A stretch of 60,438 nucleotides of DNA from Rhizorhapis sp. SPR117 (GCF_021742065.1 NZ_JAKKIE010000024.1:1-60438); one strand, 5' to 3'. Shown: positions 35,406-45,436, numbered from the stretch's first letter. Numbers and translations are program-made. Notes: a model not told the origin generated them from the letters alone.

Positions 35406-35674
35406 TGCCGCTCTGGCTCGAACTTCTTCGCACCCCGATGGCCGCGCCGGAGACGCCGACGCTGCGCAGGATGCGCCGCACATGGCAGATCCTGTGCCTG
35501 ACTCTCGCCGCCGCAGTGCTCTTCGTCGGCGTTCTGAACCGTGTCGCGGGACGCGCCGGGGCCTGCATGGTTGCCGCCCTGCTGCTCGGCACGCTCGCCT
35601 ACACAGCGCTCTATCTTGCTCGCAAGCAACGGGCCGACCGCGCCTTCCTGGACCAATTGGGGAGGCAGGCATGA
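35405..35674 (+). CDS. Small tra-operon membrane protein, unknown
   Basis: 89 residues with two adjacent hydrophobic stretches (ILCLTLAAAVLFVGVLNRV and GACMVAALLLGTLAYTALYLA). It sits between traW and traU and overlaps traU by 4 bases. No family named. Its position suggests an accessory inner-membrane component. Confidence 0.65.
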   Translation: MPLWLELLRTPMAAPETPTLRRMRRTWQILCLTLAAAVLFVGVLNRVAGRAGACMVAALLLGTLAYTALYLARKQRADRAFLDQLGRQA

Positions 35675-36693
35675 GGCGCAGCCTACGATCCGCGCTCGCC
35701 GCACTTCTTTTCGGTCTGCTTGCCCTCGGCTTGGCGCCATCTGCAGAGGCCGCGGGCCCGACCTGTCATGGCAAATTCGTCAATCCGATCACGGATGTGT
35801 GCTGGTCCTGCCTGTTTCCCCTGTCTGTCGGCGGATTGAAGATCTGGCCGAGCGGCAGGCCGGACACGAGCAATCCGGCATCGCCGATCTGTGTCTGCAG
35901 CGATCCTCTTCCGCGTATCGGCATCTCGGTGGGCTTCTGGGAGCCGGCCCGGCTGGCGGACGTGACGATGAAGCCCTGGTGCTTTCCCAACCTCGGCGGC
36001 GTGCGCATCGCGCCCGGTTTCGACATCGGCCAGGGCTATATGGCCGGACCTTCCATGGTCGGAGGGCGGTCGCAGAGCACGGCGAAATGGCATGTCCACT
36101 GGTATGTCTATCCGCTGCTCTACTGGATGGAGATCCTGACCGACTTCGTCTGCTTCGAGCAGGCATCATTCGACATCGCCTATATGACCGAGGTCGATCC
36201 GCTCTGGCAGGACGATTCCCTGACGGCGCTGATCAATCCGGAGGCGATCGTCTTCGCCAACCCGATCGCCCAGGCTGCCTGCGCCGGTGATTGTATCGCG
36301 GGAACCGTCCATCTGCCGCTCGATCCGCTGTTCTGGTGCGCCGGGTGCCAGGGGAGCATGTATCCGCTGAACGGCAACATTCCCTCATCGATCGGGCATG
36401 TGCAGTCGTCCCGGCTCGCGCTGTCCCGTTTTGCCTACAAGATGCACCGCGAAGCGCTCGCCTGGGGGACGATGGGCAGCAAGGGTCTCTGCAAGAAGTA
36501 TCTCATGCCGATCATGCGCAAGCAGCAATACCGCTTCCAGATGGTGAACCCCATCCCGACCGTGAGCGGGCGGTTCGCCTGCTCGGCGATCGGCGCGTCG
36601 ACCATGCCGCCCGATGCCGGGCGCGCCTATCCCGCCGGTGGCGAGGACATGGGCTACCTGGTCTGGCGCAAGCGCAACTGCTGCGTGCTGTAG
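35671..36693 (+). CDS. traU: Type-F conjugation protein TraU
   Basis: 340 residues: a signal peptide ending near PSAEAA, then a cysteine-rich periplasmic protein with the TraU signature (CHGKFVNPITDVCWSCLFPLSVGGLKI, KPWCFPNLGG, HWYVYPLLYWMEILTD). TraU is required for DNA transfer rather than pilus formation in F. Its many cysteines explain the DsbC in the operon. The start at 35671 begins the signal peptide. Confidence 0.94.
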   Translation: MRRSLRSALAALLFGLLALGLAPSAEAAGPTCHGKFVNPITDVCWSCLFPLSVGGLKIWPSGRPDTSNPASPICVCSDPLPRIGISVGFWEPARLADVTMKPWCFPNLGGVRIAPGFDIGQGYMAGPSMVGGRSQSTAKWHVHWYVYPLLYWMEILTDFVCFEQASFDIAYMTEVDPLWQDDSLTALINPEAIVFANPIAQAACAGDCIAGTVHLPLDPLFWCAGCQGSMYPLNGNIPSSIGHVQSSRLALSRFAYKMHREALAWGTMGSKGLCKKYLMPIMRKQQYRFQMVNPIPTVSGRFACSAIGASTMPPDAGRAYPAGGEDMGYLVWRKRNCCVL

Positions 36694-36702
36694 GAGGGGA
36701 TG

Positions 36703-37449
36703 ATGCGTGCATTCCTTTGGGTCCCGGCAGCCATCGTCGCGATAGCCAGTGTCTCGGCCCTGCTGGCGCAGACCGTCGACGAGATCGACATCCAGGCTGT
36801 CAAGCAGCGGTCGGCTGATCTGCAGGCCGATGCCGAGGCGTTCGTGAATCAGGTGAAGGATCGCGGCGACGCATTCCGCGAAGAGGCAACCACGGTGCGC
36901 GACGGGGGCATGGAAAACATGCGGCGGGCCGCCAGGATCGAGCTGCCCAAGGGTCCGGCAGGGCCGATCGACTTCGACGAGATCGTGCAGGGCGCTTCCT
37001 CGAACGCGACCGCGGGGAAGGGGGAGGCGCCCCAGCTCATCGTCTTTGCCAGCCTCTCTATGCCGCCGCGGGCGCTCAAGCAGCTCATCCGCGACACCGC
37101 GAGGGCAGGGGGCGTGGTGGTCTTCCGGGGCTTCCCGAACAACTCGATGAAGGAATTCGCGGGCCGCCTGGGCAAGATTGTCGATCGCCAGGACGACTTT
37201 GCGAACATCGGGATCGATCCGCGCCTGTTTCGCGCCTTCGACGTGCAGGCCGTTCCAACCTATGTCGCGGTATCGTCCGATTTCGACCTGTGCGCCGGCT
37301 TTTCGTGCCGGACCAAGGTTCCGCCCTATGATCGCATGATCGGCAACGTGACCGTCGAATATGCGCTCAGCAGCTTCGCCGATGGCAACGGGCCGGGCGC
37401 TCGTGTCGCTGCGGTCGGGCTCGCCAATCTGCGCAAGGCCACGCCATGA
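36703..37449 (+). CDS. trbC: Type-F conjugation protein TrbC
   Basis: About 248 residues with an N-terminal signal segment, a coiled-coil-like part (residues 20-60), and the TrbC block LIVFASLSMPPRALKQLIRDTARAGGVVVFRGF. ATG codons at 36700 and 36703 both follow AGGAGGGG; the second has better spacing. F TrbC is a periplasmic partner of TraW. It overlaps traN (ATGA). Confidence 0.9.
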   Translation: MRAFLWVPAAIVAIASVSALLAQTVDEIDIQAVKQRSADLQADAEAFVNQVKDRGDAFREEATTVRDGGMENMRRAARIELPKGPAGPIDFDEIVQGASSNATAGKGEAPQLIVFASLSMPPRALKQLIRDTARAGGVVVFRGFPNNSMKEFAGRLGKIVDRQDDFANIGIDPRLFRAFDVQAVPTYVAVSSDFDLCAGFSCRTKVPPYDRMIGNVTVEYALSSFADGNGPGARVAAVGLANLRKATP

Positions 37450-39350
37450 GGATCGCGCTGGCCCTGTTTGGCGCCGCCGCCTTACTTGGCATGGGATTCC
37501 CGGCTTGGGGCCAGATGACGCTCGAGCAGGCCCGGGAAGAGGGAAAGGCGCTCGGCAATCAGACCCGCCAGGACGAAACGCTGGTACCGACCGATAATGG
37601 ACAAGCCGAGGCGGTCCCGGGCTATTCCGGCACAACGCTGCCCGAGGGCTCCTATTTCGATGATCCGGATCGCTTGGAGGCGGATGCGGCATCGGCGAGA
37701 TCCACCAACGAGCAATATCGCATCACGACCGACGCTGATCATAGTCGGCCGACCTTCAGCAACAGCGAGATCCTCGCGACCACGGCCCGGGCAACGTCGG
37801 TCGAAAATGATCCCTCGACCTATCTCGCTGGCGAGGAGATTAGCGGCGGGGCCGGCTCATGCACCCCGTTACCCCCGGGCGCAGGCAGCGCGGGCTATTA
37901 TGAAGCGACCTGCAATTTGGGGGCGAAGGTTGAGGAGAGCACGCCCAGCTGCAACGTCGGCCTGTCCCACCGCTTTTCGACCACCCATGTCTACACTTGT
38001 GGCGCGGCCTTCCTGACGAGCGAAACCAGGGTATGCGTTCGGTATCTGGGAAGGTACTGCGCCCAGTGGCAGACCAGAATAACGCCGGTCGAGACGCACA
38101 ACAGCTGCACCGGTTATGAATCGGCCCCGCAGTGCACGCTCGCCGGCGAGACCTTCATCGACAATCATCGTCGGATCGTGGTGGGACGCCGCGCGGTCTA
38201 TTATTCGTCGACATCGAACCGGACCTATCAATGTTCTTCCGAGGCGAGTTCGGTCGCAGGCGGTTCATCCACACGATCCTACTGGCGGCGTACGGCGGCA
38301 CCTCCCCTCTATGTCGGACCGCAGCAACGCTATGAAGGCTCCGACCAGGATGCCTCGGCCTGCTCAGCCTATGCCACGAACAGCGAATGCACCCAGCAGC
38401 AAGAGGTCTGCACATCCAGCGACCCGGTCACCCGCCTTGTCAACGGCGTCGCTGTTACCCAGCCATGCTGGGCATGGTCGCGCACCTACACCTGCAACCA
38501 TATTACGTCGGGCAACGATTGCTCGGATCTCGAGGCAAATCGATCCTGCACCTATCTTCGCGATGAATGCCTTGATGAGGATCCCGATGGGGGACCGTGC
38601 AAGGTTACCGAAAAGGTCTACCGCTGCCCGACGCCATCGGGCGAGAACGGTGATACCCCGCAATATATCTGCGGCGACGACGTCTATTGCATCAATGGCG
38701 ACTGCGAACCGATCGTTCGTGAGGCGTCGACGGAGTTCAAGGACGCCCTCGTCGCGCTGCACGCCATCGACCAGGCCGGCAAGGAGTTCGACGAAGCCGA
38801 CCTGACCGTCTTCAGCGGGACGAGGGAAACCTGTCACAAGCCGGTCTTCGGTCTCATCAACTGCTGCGCTGGCAAGGTGTCAGGCGTGTTGACGGTCGGG
38901 GCCGGCGCGGCGGCTCTGGCCGGCGGTCCTGCAGCGATCGCGGCGCTGGCGACCCCATTCCTGACGCTCTTTGCTTGCTCTCAGGATGAGATGAAGCTCG
39001 ATATCAAGGACCGGATGGGCTTCTGCCACAAGGTTGGCACTTATTGTTCCTCGAGCTTCCTCGGCATCTGCAAGACCAAGCGCACGGCCTATTGCTGCTT
39101 CGAGAGCAAATTGAGCCGCATCCTGCAGGAGCAGGGCAGGGCGCAGCTCGGTAAGCCATGGGGTTCCCCGAAGAAGGAGCAGTGCCAGGGTTTCACGATC
39201 GACGAGTTCGCTCGTCTCGACCTCTCGGTAATGGATTTCACCGAGGTCTACGCGGACTTCATGGATGCCGCGAAACTCCCCGACGAGGTCGAGGCCATGT
39301 CCCAGATCCAGCAAAAGATTCAGGACTATTATGATCTCCACGGCAAATGA
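37446..39350 (+). CDS. traN: Mating-pair stabilisation protein TraN
   Basis: 634 residues: a signal peptide (IALALFGAAALLGMGFPAWG) and a large cysteine-rich body (many Cys pairs between residues 150 and 430, e.g. CNLGAKVEESTPSCNVGLSHRF) with the C-terminal TraN block (ELRETCHKP-like VFGLINCCAGKVSG, CHKVGTYCSS, KTKRTAYCCFESKLSRILQEQGR). It is the outer-membrane adhesin that recognises the recipient, so it influences host range. Its variable middle differs most between plasmids. Confidence 0.92.
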   Translation: MRIALALFGAAALLGMGFPAWGQMTLEQAREEGKALGNQTRQDETLVPTDNGQAEAVPGYSGTTLPEGSYFDDPDRLEADAASARSTNEQYRITTDADHSRPTFSNSEILATTARATSVENDPSTYLAGEEISGGAGSCTPLPPGAGSAGYYEATCNLGAKVEESTPSCNVGLSHRFSTTHVYTCGAAFLTSETRVCVRYLGRYCAQWQTRITPVETHNSCTGYESAPQCTLAGETFIDNHRRIVVGRRAVYYSSTSNRTYQCSSEASSVAGGSSTRSYWRRTAAPPLYVGPQQRYEGSDQDASACSAYATNSECTQQQEVCTSSDPVTRLVNGVAVTQPCWAWSRTYTCNHITSGNDCSDLEANRSCTYLRDECLDEDPDGGPCKVTEKVYRCPTPSGENGDTPQYICGDDVYCINGDCEPIVREASTEFKDALVALHAIDQAGKEFDEADLTVFSGTRETCHKPVFGLINCCAGKVSGVLTVGAGAAALAGGPAAIAALATPFLTLFACSQDEMKLDIKDRMGFCHKVGTYCSSSFLGICKTKRTAYCCFESKLSRILQEQGRAQLGKPWGSPKKEQCQGFTIDEFARLDLSVMDFTEVYADFMDAAKLPDEVEAMSQIQQKIQDYYDLHGK

Positions 39351-39729
39351 CCATGGTACGACCTGCGGGCGCGACCCAAGCAGATGGGACATGACCGTCC
39401 TTGAGCTGGCCATCTTCCTTAGCGCCTATCGCGCAAGGCGTCCGCTGTCAGTGTCCGCCCTCTGCCGAGTTCTGTCGACCTGGTTCGAATGCCCGGTTCG
39501 CGCTGTTGATATTACCGGTTCGGTCGCGAACATGCTGAGCCGCGGGTGGCTCGTGCAGGACAGGGATGGGCTGAGGCCGAGCCGGCGTGGCCGCTGCGAT
39601 GCGCGCCATCTGATGAACGGCATCATCCGCATGCTCGATCATGGCACGAGGCTGATCGACGTTGCGTTGATGATGTCGGTGCTTCGCTTGACGAAGGGGG
39701 AGCTCGATGCCGCTGACCCACGCTTCTGA
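39331..39729 (+). CDS. Small winged-helix-like protein in the tra operon
   Basis: 132 residues from an ATG inside the end of traN, with AGGA upstream; a later ATG at 39391 is possible. SVSALCRVLSTWFECPVRAVDITGSVANMLSRGWLVQDRDGLRPSRRGR resembles a winged helix. A regulator inside a structural operon is unusual. Function unknown. Confidence 0.55.
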   Translation: MISTANDHGTTCGRDPSRWDMTVLELAIFLSAYRARRPLSVSALCRVLSTWFECPVRAVDITGSVANMLSRGWLVQDRDGLRPSRRGRCDARHLMNGIIRMLDHGTRLIDVALMMSVLRLTKGELDAADPRF

Positions 39730-39877
39730 TCGGATTTCGGCCACCTCGTGCCAACCCCGTATCGGCCATTCGCCCTCCCCTCTCAGCCTCCGCGCCGGCG
39801 ATCCACAGCGCCCCTCGTCGACCTCACCCTTCCGCGCCAAACGGCCGCCTGTGACGATTAAGACTGAAAGGACGAGG

Positions 39878-40705
39878 ATGATGTCCCGCCTGACCACCAT
39901 GTCGCTGATAGTCTCCTGTCTCGCAGCGTCGGCTGCGCCAGCCATTGCACAGCAAACAGCCGGGAATGGGCAGGGGGTGGAGGCCGAGGCGCAGGGCGAC
40001 GATTTCTACTGCGGGGAGCGGAAGCTCGGTCAGTGGTTCTACTGCTCAAAGCCACAGCAACGCCCGGCTCAACCGACTGCCGCTCCTCCGCCGGCGGCAA
40101 GTGCGGTGCAGCGCATGGCCGAGATCACGCGGCAGCTCGACGAACTCAAGGCCAAGGCCATCCTCGAGCCGACCGAGGAGAATGTGATCGCCTATGTGCG
40201 GTTCCAGCGCGAGCAGCTCGACCGCGCCTCGACTTTTTCGGATAGCTGGCAGCGCGCCCTCTGGCAGAACCCCGACATCGACTATACGCTTCAGCGGCCC
40301 GTCTCCACTGTCGGCAAGCGTGCCTGGATCGACAACCGCCGCGCCGATCGTGACGCGGTCCTGAGCAACCTCAGCCAGCGTTACGGCCTGTTCTATTTCT
40401 ATGCGCAGAGCTGCGGCGCTTGCGAGCTGTTCTCGCCGATCCTGCGGTCGGTCGCCGACAGCCATCGGATGGCGGTGATGGCTGTGTCGATGGATGGTGG
40501 ACCAAGCCGCGACTTTCCCAACTATGTCGTCGATTCCGGCCAGCGCGCCCGAATGGGGCTCACTGGAAACGAGACGCCGGCGCTCGTCCTCTTCGACACG
40601 GTGACCAGGCGCACCATCCCGGTCGGCTACGGGATTCTGAGCGCCGACGAGATCATGGACCGCATCTTCGCGCTGACGAACACCAAGGTGGGGAGCGATT
40701 ACTGA
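39878..40705 (+). CDS. traF: Type-F conjugation protein TraF (thioredoxin-like)
   Basis: About 275 residues: a signal peptide ending PAIAQQ, a linker, then the TraF family body with FYCGERKLGQWFYCSKP and a thioredoxin fold (LFYFYAQSCGACELFSPIL). The active-site-like motif is CGAC. It works in the periplasm with TraH and TraW. The ATG at 39878 follows AAGGACGAGG. The stretch upstream (from 39707) is open but has no signal sequence. Confidence 0.88.
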   Translation: MMSRLTTMSLIVSCLAASAAPAIAQQTAGNGQGVEAEAQGDDFYCGERKLGQWFYCSKPQQRPAQPTAAPPPAASAVQRMAEITRQLDELKAKAILEPTEENVIAYVRFQREQLDRASTFSDSWQRALWQNPDIDYTLQRPVSTVGKRAWIDNRRADRDAVLSNLSQRYGLFYFYAQSCGACELFSPILRSVADSHRMAVMAVSMDGGPSRDFPNYVVDSGQRARMGLTGNETPALVLFDTVTRRTIPVGYGILSADEIMDRIFALTNTKVGSDY

Positions 40706-42171
40706 TGGACAGGGGACGTCGAATGGGCGCGCTGCGCCGTCTGTTTCGGAGTACGGCCGCGGCGGCGGGCATGATCGCGGCTGCAAACTTCGCGATCGTC
40801 GGTGTCGCGCGCGCCGATGTCGCGTCCGAGATGAACAACTTCTTCTCTGACGCCGGCGGGGCCGCCAACGTCACCGGGCCATCGGCTTATCAGGGGCAGT
40901 CGGCCGGCTATTATTCGCTCGGCAACGTCTGGACCCGTTTCCCGCAGAAGAGTGTGCAGCCCTTCAATCTGCAGCTCCCGAGTGCCCGGGCTGGCTGCGG
41001 CGGCATCGACCTGTTCAGCGGCAGTTTCTCGTTCATCAATGCGTCCGAGATCGTCGCGATGCTGAAGGCGACGGCGAACAATGCGCTCGGCTTCGCCTTC
41101 AAGCTGGCGATCGATTCCGTTTCGCCCGAGATCGGCAAGGTGATGGATGAGTTTAGTCAGAAGGCGCAGCTGCTCAACCAGATGAATATCTCGAGCTGCG
41201 AAACGGCGCAGGCGCTGGTTGGCGGCATCTGGCCGCAGATGGAGACGACGCGGGCCACGATCTGCGAAGCGGTCGGCAACAGTCAGGGCGTGTTTTCCGA
41301 TTGGGCAGCGTCGAGACAGGGCTGCAACAACGGCAACCGGCGCGACTCCACGATCGCGGGGAACACCGACGACTCCATGAAGGATCAGCTGGTCGGCGAG
41401 CCGCATAACTACACCTGGGAAGCGCTGAGAAAATCGGCGAAATTCGGCGCATTCGACCAGTCCTTTTCCGAATATATAATGACGTTGGTGGGCACGGTCG
41501 TGACGACGCCCTCGACCGACCCGAGTGTAGGCGGCAAGGTGGTGATGTATGGGCCGGCCGAAGAGGCAGTGGTCACCGCGCTGCTGGACGGAACCGCTGA
41601 TGCGCCGCCCGTGAAGATGCTCAAGTGCAATGACCAGAATTGTTACGACGTCGGCGAACAGACGCTCTCCGTCCCGGCATCGTCGGCGCTGCGCCCGCGC
41701 ATCGCGACCATGATCAAGTCCATGAGCGACAAGATCCGGTCGGACACGGCTCTCAACGCGGCCGAAAAGCAGCTCCTGAACCTGGCCACCGTGCCGATCT
41801 ACAAGATCCTCGCGGTGCAGGCCTATGCACACTACGCGCTGACTGACGGAGAAATCCAGACCCTGTCCGAGATCGTCGCGGTCGACCTACTCTCGGCCAT
41901 GCTCGACAATATGCTCGATCGCGTCGAGCAGGCGAAGGTCCATTACCAGACCTTCGATCAGGAAACCGCGACCCAGTGGAAGCAGCAGATTGCGGCCACC
42001 CGAGCCAAGTTCAGTCAGCGAGACGTGCGGCTGAACAACAAGCTGCAGGTGACGATGCAGATCATCAACCGCAGCATCATGCTGGAATCGACCCTGCAGA
42101 ATTCCATGACGCCGGGAATGGCGTCGGCGCTGAATTTCTCGCGCGGATTGAACGCTCAGGGTCTCATGTAA
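40705..42171 (+). CDS. traH: Type-F conjugation protein TraH
   Basis: 488 residues: a signal peptide ending GVARA, then the TraH body (SAGYYSLGNVWTRFP, GCGGIDLFSGSFSFINASEIVAMLKA) and a C-terminal coiled-coil (residues about 400-460). It is a pilus assembly protein of the outer-membrane-associated complex. Its ATG shares a base with the traF stop (TGATG). Confidence 0.92.
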   Translation: MDRGRRMGALRRLFRSTAAAAGMIAAANFAIVGVARADVASEMNNFFSDAGGAANVTGPSAYQGQSAGYYSLGNVWTRFPQKSVQPFNLQLPSARAGCGGIDLFSGSFSFINASEIVAMLKATANNALGFAFKLAIDSVSPEIGKVMDEFSQKAQLLNQMNISSCETAQALVGGIWPQMETTRATICEAVGNSQGVFSDWAASRQGCNNGNRRDSTIAGNTDDSMKDQLVGEPHNYTWEALRKSAKFGAFDQSFSEYIMTLVGTVVTTPSTDPSVGGKVVMYGPAEEAVVTALLDGTADAPPVKMLKCNDQNCYDVGEQTLSVPASSALRPRIATMIKSMSDKIRSDTALNAAEKQLLNLATVPIYKILAVQAYAHYALTDGEIQTLSEIVAVDLLSAMLDNMLDRVEQAKVHYQTFDQETATQWKQQIAATRAKFSQRDVRLNNKLQVTMQIINRSIMLESTLQNSMTPGMASALNFSRGLNAQGLM

Positions 42172-42186
42172 AGCAGGGGCAGGCCG

Positions 42187-44991
42187 ATGCTGGAGGTCTT
42201 CACGGTCGGAGGCGGCGAGTATCTCGTAAATGTCTTCAATGCTGTCGCGGCCTGGTCCGGGGGAGGGGGCTACCGCTCTCTGCTCCGCGTCGTGATGGTG
42301 ATGGGCCTCATCTACTCGCTGCTCGTTGTCGCCTTCACCCTGAACTACAAGGCGTGGATGAACTGGTTCCTGCAGGCGACGGCGATCTATCTCTGTCTGA
42401 TGGTCCCTACAGTCAGCATAAAGGTGACCGACCGCTTGAACCCCAGCCTTGCGCCGGCGACCATCGACAACGTGCCGATCGGTCTGGGCGTGCTTGCGAG
42501 CTTCACGACCCAGGTTGGCGATTGGCTCACCCGAACCGCCGAGACGGTCTTCGTCATGCCGAGCGAACTCAATTATTCGACCAACGGCATGGTCTACGGC
42601 GCGCGGTTGTTCGACGCGACGCGTAATTTCATCATCCGCGATGCAGAATTCTCGACCAACCTCGAAAGTCACTTCAAGAACTGCGTGTTCGGTGATGTGA
42701 TGCTCTATCAGAAATCGCTGACCAACCTCGCCACGTCGACGGACCTGTGGGCGGCGATCGGTCCGGGATCGGAGGCGCGCTCGCAGGAATGGCTCGAACG
42801 CCAGGGCGACGGGACCGTTCGGAACTTCATTGTCACCTGCCGGCAGGCCTATCAGTCGCTTGACGGGCAATGGGCATCCATGATCGATGCGAACGCGCCG
42901 CTCTGGGGCAAGGAGGTTTATCCGAAGCTGAGCAATACTTTGGCGGCCGATAAGCTGAAGCACGACATTCCGATCGTGAACGCCGCTTTCACGGGTTCGG
43001 GCGGAAGCTTCACCGATGTGATGCGCCAGAATACGGCGATCAACGCGTTCATGCAGGCGCGGAACAGCATGTCGGGCGGAAGCGGCGCGGCCGCGATCGA
43101 CACCTTCGCGCAGACGAGGGCCGATATCCAGGCGCGCAACACCTACAATTCGATTGCGCAGCAGGCGATGGCCTGGGTGCCGATCCTGAACATCGTCTTG
43201 ACCGTCGTCTTCTTTGCGATGTTCCCGGTGATCTTCCCGCTCTTCCTTATGCCCCAGACGGGTCTCAGCTCGCTCAAGGGCTATGCGATGGGTTTCTTCT
43301 ATCTGGCGGCGTGGGGACCGCTCTATGTCATCCTGCACATGATCTGCATGACTCGCGCGGAATCGGCAGCCAACGGCGTTGCTGGCGGCGGTGTGACGCT
43401 CGGGAGCTATGCCGGGATCGGTGCCGTCAACGGTGAGACTGCCACGATCGCCGGCTTCATGCTTATGAGTGTGCCGTTCCTGGCCGCGGGCCTCGCGCGC
43501 GGCGCGATGTCGATCGCCGGCCAGTCGATGTCGATGCTCGCACCGGCGCAGAATGCGGCCGAGGCGGCAGCCCTTGAGCAGACCACTGGCAACTATTCCT
43601 ACGGGAATGTGAGCTGGGCAAACTCGACCTCGAACATGCGCCAGGCCGATCAGTGGACGACAGCGCCGAGCTATATGGGCGGCGCGCCGAGCATGGGATG
43701 GCGCCAAGATAACGGCGCCGTCGTTGCGGGTTTCGGCAATGGACAGGAGGTGTTCGATACTTCCGGCGCGATTTCCCGCCTCGGGTTCACGCCGACCATG
43801 ACGACGGGGTCTGTCGCCGAATGGCGCGAAATGGCCAGTGAGGCTCATCGCCAATCCCAGGCCTTTGAAAACGCGGCTGCGGAGGTTCTGACGGCGACAC
43901 ATGCAAACCGGAGCGGATTTGGAACATCAAGTGAGCGGTCGTCCGGTTGGGATTCGAGCAGTGGGAGCCAGGCAAATACCTCAATCGAGCAATTCGACCG
44001 CCGAACTGGCAGCAGCTCGCAGGGTCTCGAGGAGAGGTCGTCAATCTCTCAGAGTGAAAGGGTGTCGCAGAGCCGGGATCGGCAGGCGCAGACTAGCGAT
44101 CAGGTGACGGGTGGCGTTTCGGCCGGGCTTGGTGGCGCCGGCGGAGCAAAGACCGGGCGTGGCGGAACGATGAGTCGTCTGCCTGGTATCGGTGGCAGCG
44201 TTTCGAAGACTGGTACCCAATTAGACACTCTTCGACACGGAACGGATGAAACACGCGGGAGTGACAGCGCGAACACGTCTTCGAGCGGGGTCCGTGACGA
44301 GCATGCGAATGGCACGGGGGCTTCCACTTCGGACGGGACATATTCGCGCAGCGGCGTCTTCAGCCGCGCGTCCACCACGTCCTCGTCGTCCGCAAGCACC
44401 GAGGATTCCCTGGCGCTGGCGAAGTCCTATTCCGAGACGGCACGACGGCTCGAGGAGCTCTCTCAGCAGCTGTCGCGGGATGCCAGCTATGCTGAGACGC
44501 ACGGCATGCAGCTGAGCGAGAATCTGAGCCAGGATCTTGCTCAGTGGTATCGACAGCAGCAGGTCGCCAACCCCGGCCTCGATGCACCCGAGCTTTGGGC
44601 GACGGACCTTTCGGACCACCAGCGTTTCGTGCGGCAGGAGATGATTACCCGCTGGATGCATGACAAACAGGATGCGATCCGTGCGGAAATCGCCGGCAAT
44701 CTTCATGATCCCAACCTAGTGGATGTGCATCGGCCGTCTGTTAGCAGCGCGTCGGACGTTCGCGCGGCCTATCGACCACATGGCGTTAGTCGTCTTCCCG
44801 CCGGTCCGGGCAGCGGCAACTCAGCAGCGGCAGTGGATGTTATCGAGGCAGGCAAGAGAGAACTCGGTGATGCTCGGTCCGCGGCCGAGGTCATGCGGGG
44901 GCAGCGCGTCCAGGGATCGGTGGATGTCCAGCAGGAAGTGAACCGTGATCACAACCGCGGCTTCTTCCAAGATCCCAAGCTACGCGAATAG
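42187..44991 (+). CDS. traG: Mating-pair stabilisation / entry exclusion protein TraG
   Basis: 934 residues. The N-terminal half is a polytopic membrane domain (helices near 35-75 and 320-450, including ILNIVLTVVFFAMFPVIFPLFLMPQTG). The C-terminal half is a long periplasmic Ser/Gly/Gln-rich region (roughly residues 560-760) followed by a helical tail (KSYSETARRLEELSQQLSRDASYAE). F TraG N-terminus aids pilus assembly and the C-terminus acts in mating stabilisation and exclusion. It is the last gene of the operon. No traD or traI follows. Confidence 0.92.
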   Translation: MLEVFTVGGGEYLVNVFNAVAAWSGGGGYRSLLRVVMVMGLIYSLLVVAFTLNYKAWMNWFLQATAIYLCLMVPTVSIKVTDRLNPSLAPATIDNVPIGLGVLASFTTQVGDWLTRTAETVFVMPSELNYSTNGMVYGARLFDATRNFIIRDAEFSTNLESHFKNCVFGDVMLYQKSLTNLATSTDLWAAIGPGSEARSQEWLERQGDGTVRNFIVTCRQAYQSLDGQWASMIDANAPLWGKEVYPKLSNTLAADKLKHDIPIVNAAFTGSGGSFTDVMRQNTAINAFMQARNSMSGGSGAAAIDTFAQTRADIQARNTYNSIAQQAMAWVPILNIVLTVVFFAMFPVIFPLFLMPQTGLSSLKGYAMGFFYLAAWGPLYVILHMICMTRAESAANGVAGGGVTLGSYAGIGAVNGETATIAGFMLMSVPFLAAGLARGAMSIAGQSMSMLAPAQNAAEAAALEQTTGNYSYGNVSWANSTSNMRQADQWTTAPSYMGGAPSMGWRQDNGAVVAGFGNGQEVFDTSGAISRLGFTPTMTTGSVAEWREMASEAHRQSQAFENAAAEVLTATHANRSGFGTSSERSSGWDSSSGSQANTSIEQFDRRTGSSSQGLEERSSISQSERVSQSRDRQAQTSDQVTGGVSAGLGGAGGAKTGRGGTMSRLPGIGGSVSKTGTQLDTLRHGTDETRGSDSANTSSSGVRDEHANGTGASTSDGTYSRSGVFSRASTTSSSSASTEDSLALAKSYSETARRLEELSQQLSRDASYAETHGMQLSENLSQDLAQWYRQQQVANPGLDAPELWATDLSDHQRFVRQEMITRWMHDKQDAIRAEIAGNLHDPNLVDVHRPSVSSASDVRAAYRPHGVSRLPAGPGSGNSAAAVDVIEAGKRELGDARSAAEVMRGQRVQGSVDVQQEVNRDHNRGFFQDPKLRE

Positions 44992-44994
44992 GGC

Positions 44995-45198
44995 CTAAAG
45001 GACGAGAAACAGTCCGCCGACAAAGGCCGCCATCAAGATGTAGGCAAGCATATAGCCTGTAAGGCCTCCATGGGTAGGCTGTCCGTGCTCGTCGACTATC
45101 ATCTGTACTTCAGGAATCTCTTCGTCCACTACGGCTAAAGTTGGTCCGCCGGGCAGGTCCTTCGTGAGGTTATAGGTGTTGAGGTCGAACTTGTGCAC
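44995..45198 (-). CDS. Small membrane protein, unknown
   Basis: 67 residues from a GTG at 45198, with TTGGAG 6 bases upstream; a TTG at 45210 has no ribosome site. A soluble acidic part (LAVVDEEIPEVQMIVDEHGQ) is followed by one C-terminal membrane helix (YMLAYILMAAFVGGLFLVL). It is convergent with traG, 3 bases away. No family recognised; surface exclusion is one possibility, unsupported. Confidence 0.5.
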   Translation of the reverse strand: MHKFDLNTYNLTKDLPGGPTLAVVDEEIPEVQMIVDEHGQPTHGGLTGYMLAYILMAAFVGGLFLVL

Positions 45199-45390
45199 GA
45201 TGAACTCCAACGAGTATCTATACTGTGTTCAAGCTTTGTTCGCAAGTGCTTGGCAGTCGGGACGATCGCCGGTTTGGCTGCAGACACCGGACCAAGGTGA
45301 ACGCAATTAGGCATCATAAAGCTGCGCCACCGGGAATCAACGACATGTGCTCCCGCTTACGAGATCGTGAGCTAAACGGTGGTACATTTC

Positions 45391-45416
45391 GTCGGCACTT
45401 ATTGACAAATGCCGAC
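45391..45416. promoter_or_regulatory. Candidate operator of the second AbiE operon
   Basis: The inverted repeat GTCGGCA (45391-45397) / TGCCGAC (45410-45416) encloses a TTGACA hexamer (45403-45408) and ends 20 bases before the antitoxin start. It fits self-repression by AbiEi. The rest of 45199-45390 shows no gene. Confidence 0.5.
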
Positions 45417-45436
45417 ATTTCCTCACATCAGGCTCT

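Noticed and set aside
41887..43902. 671-residue minus-strand frame
   Set aside because: Antisense to traH/traG with no recognisable motif, and very rich in Arg and His.
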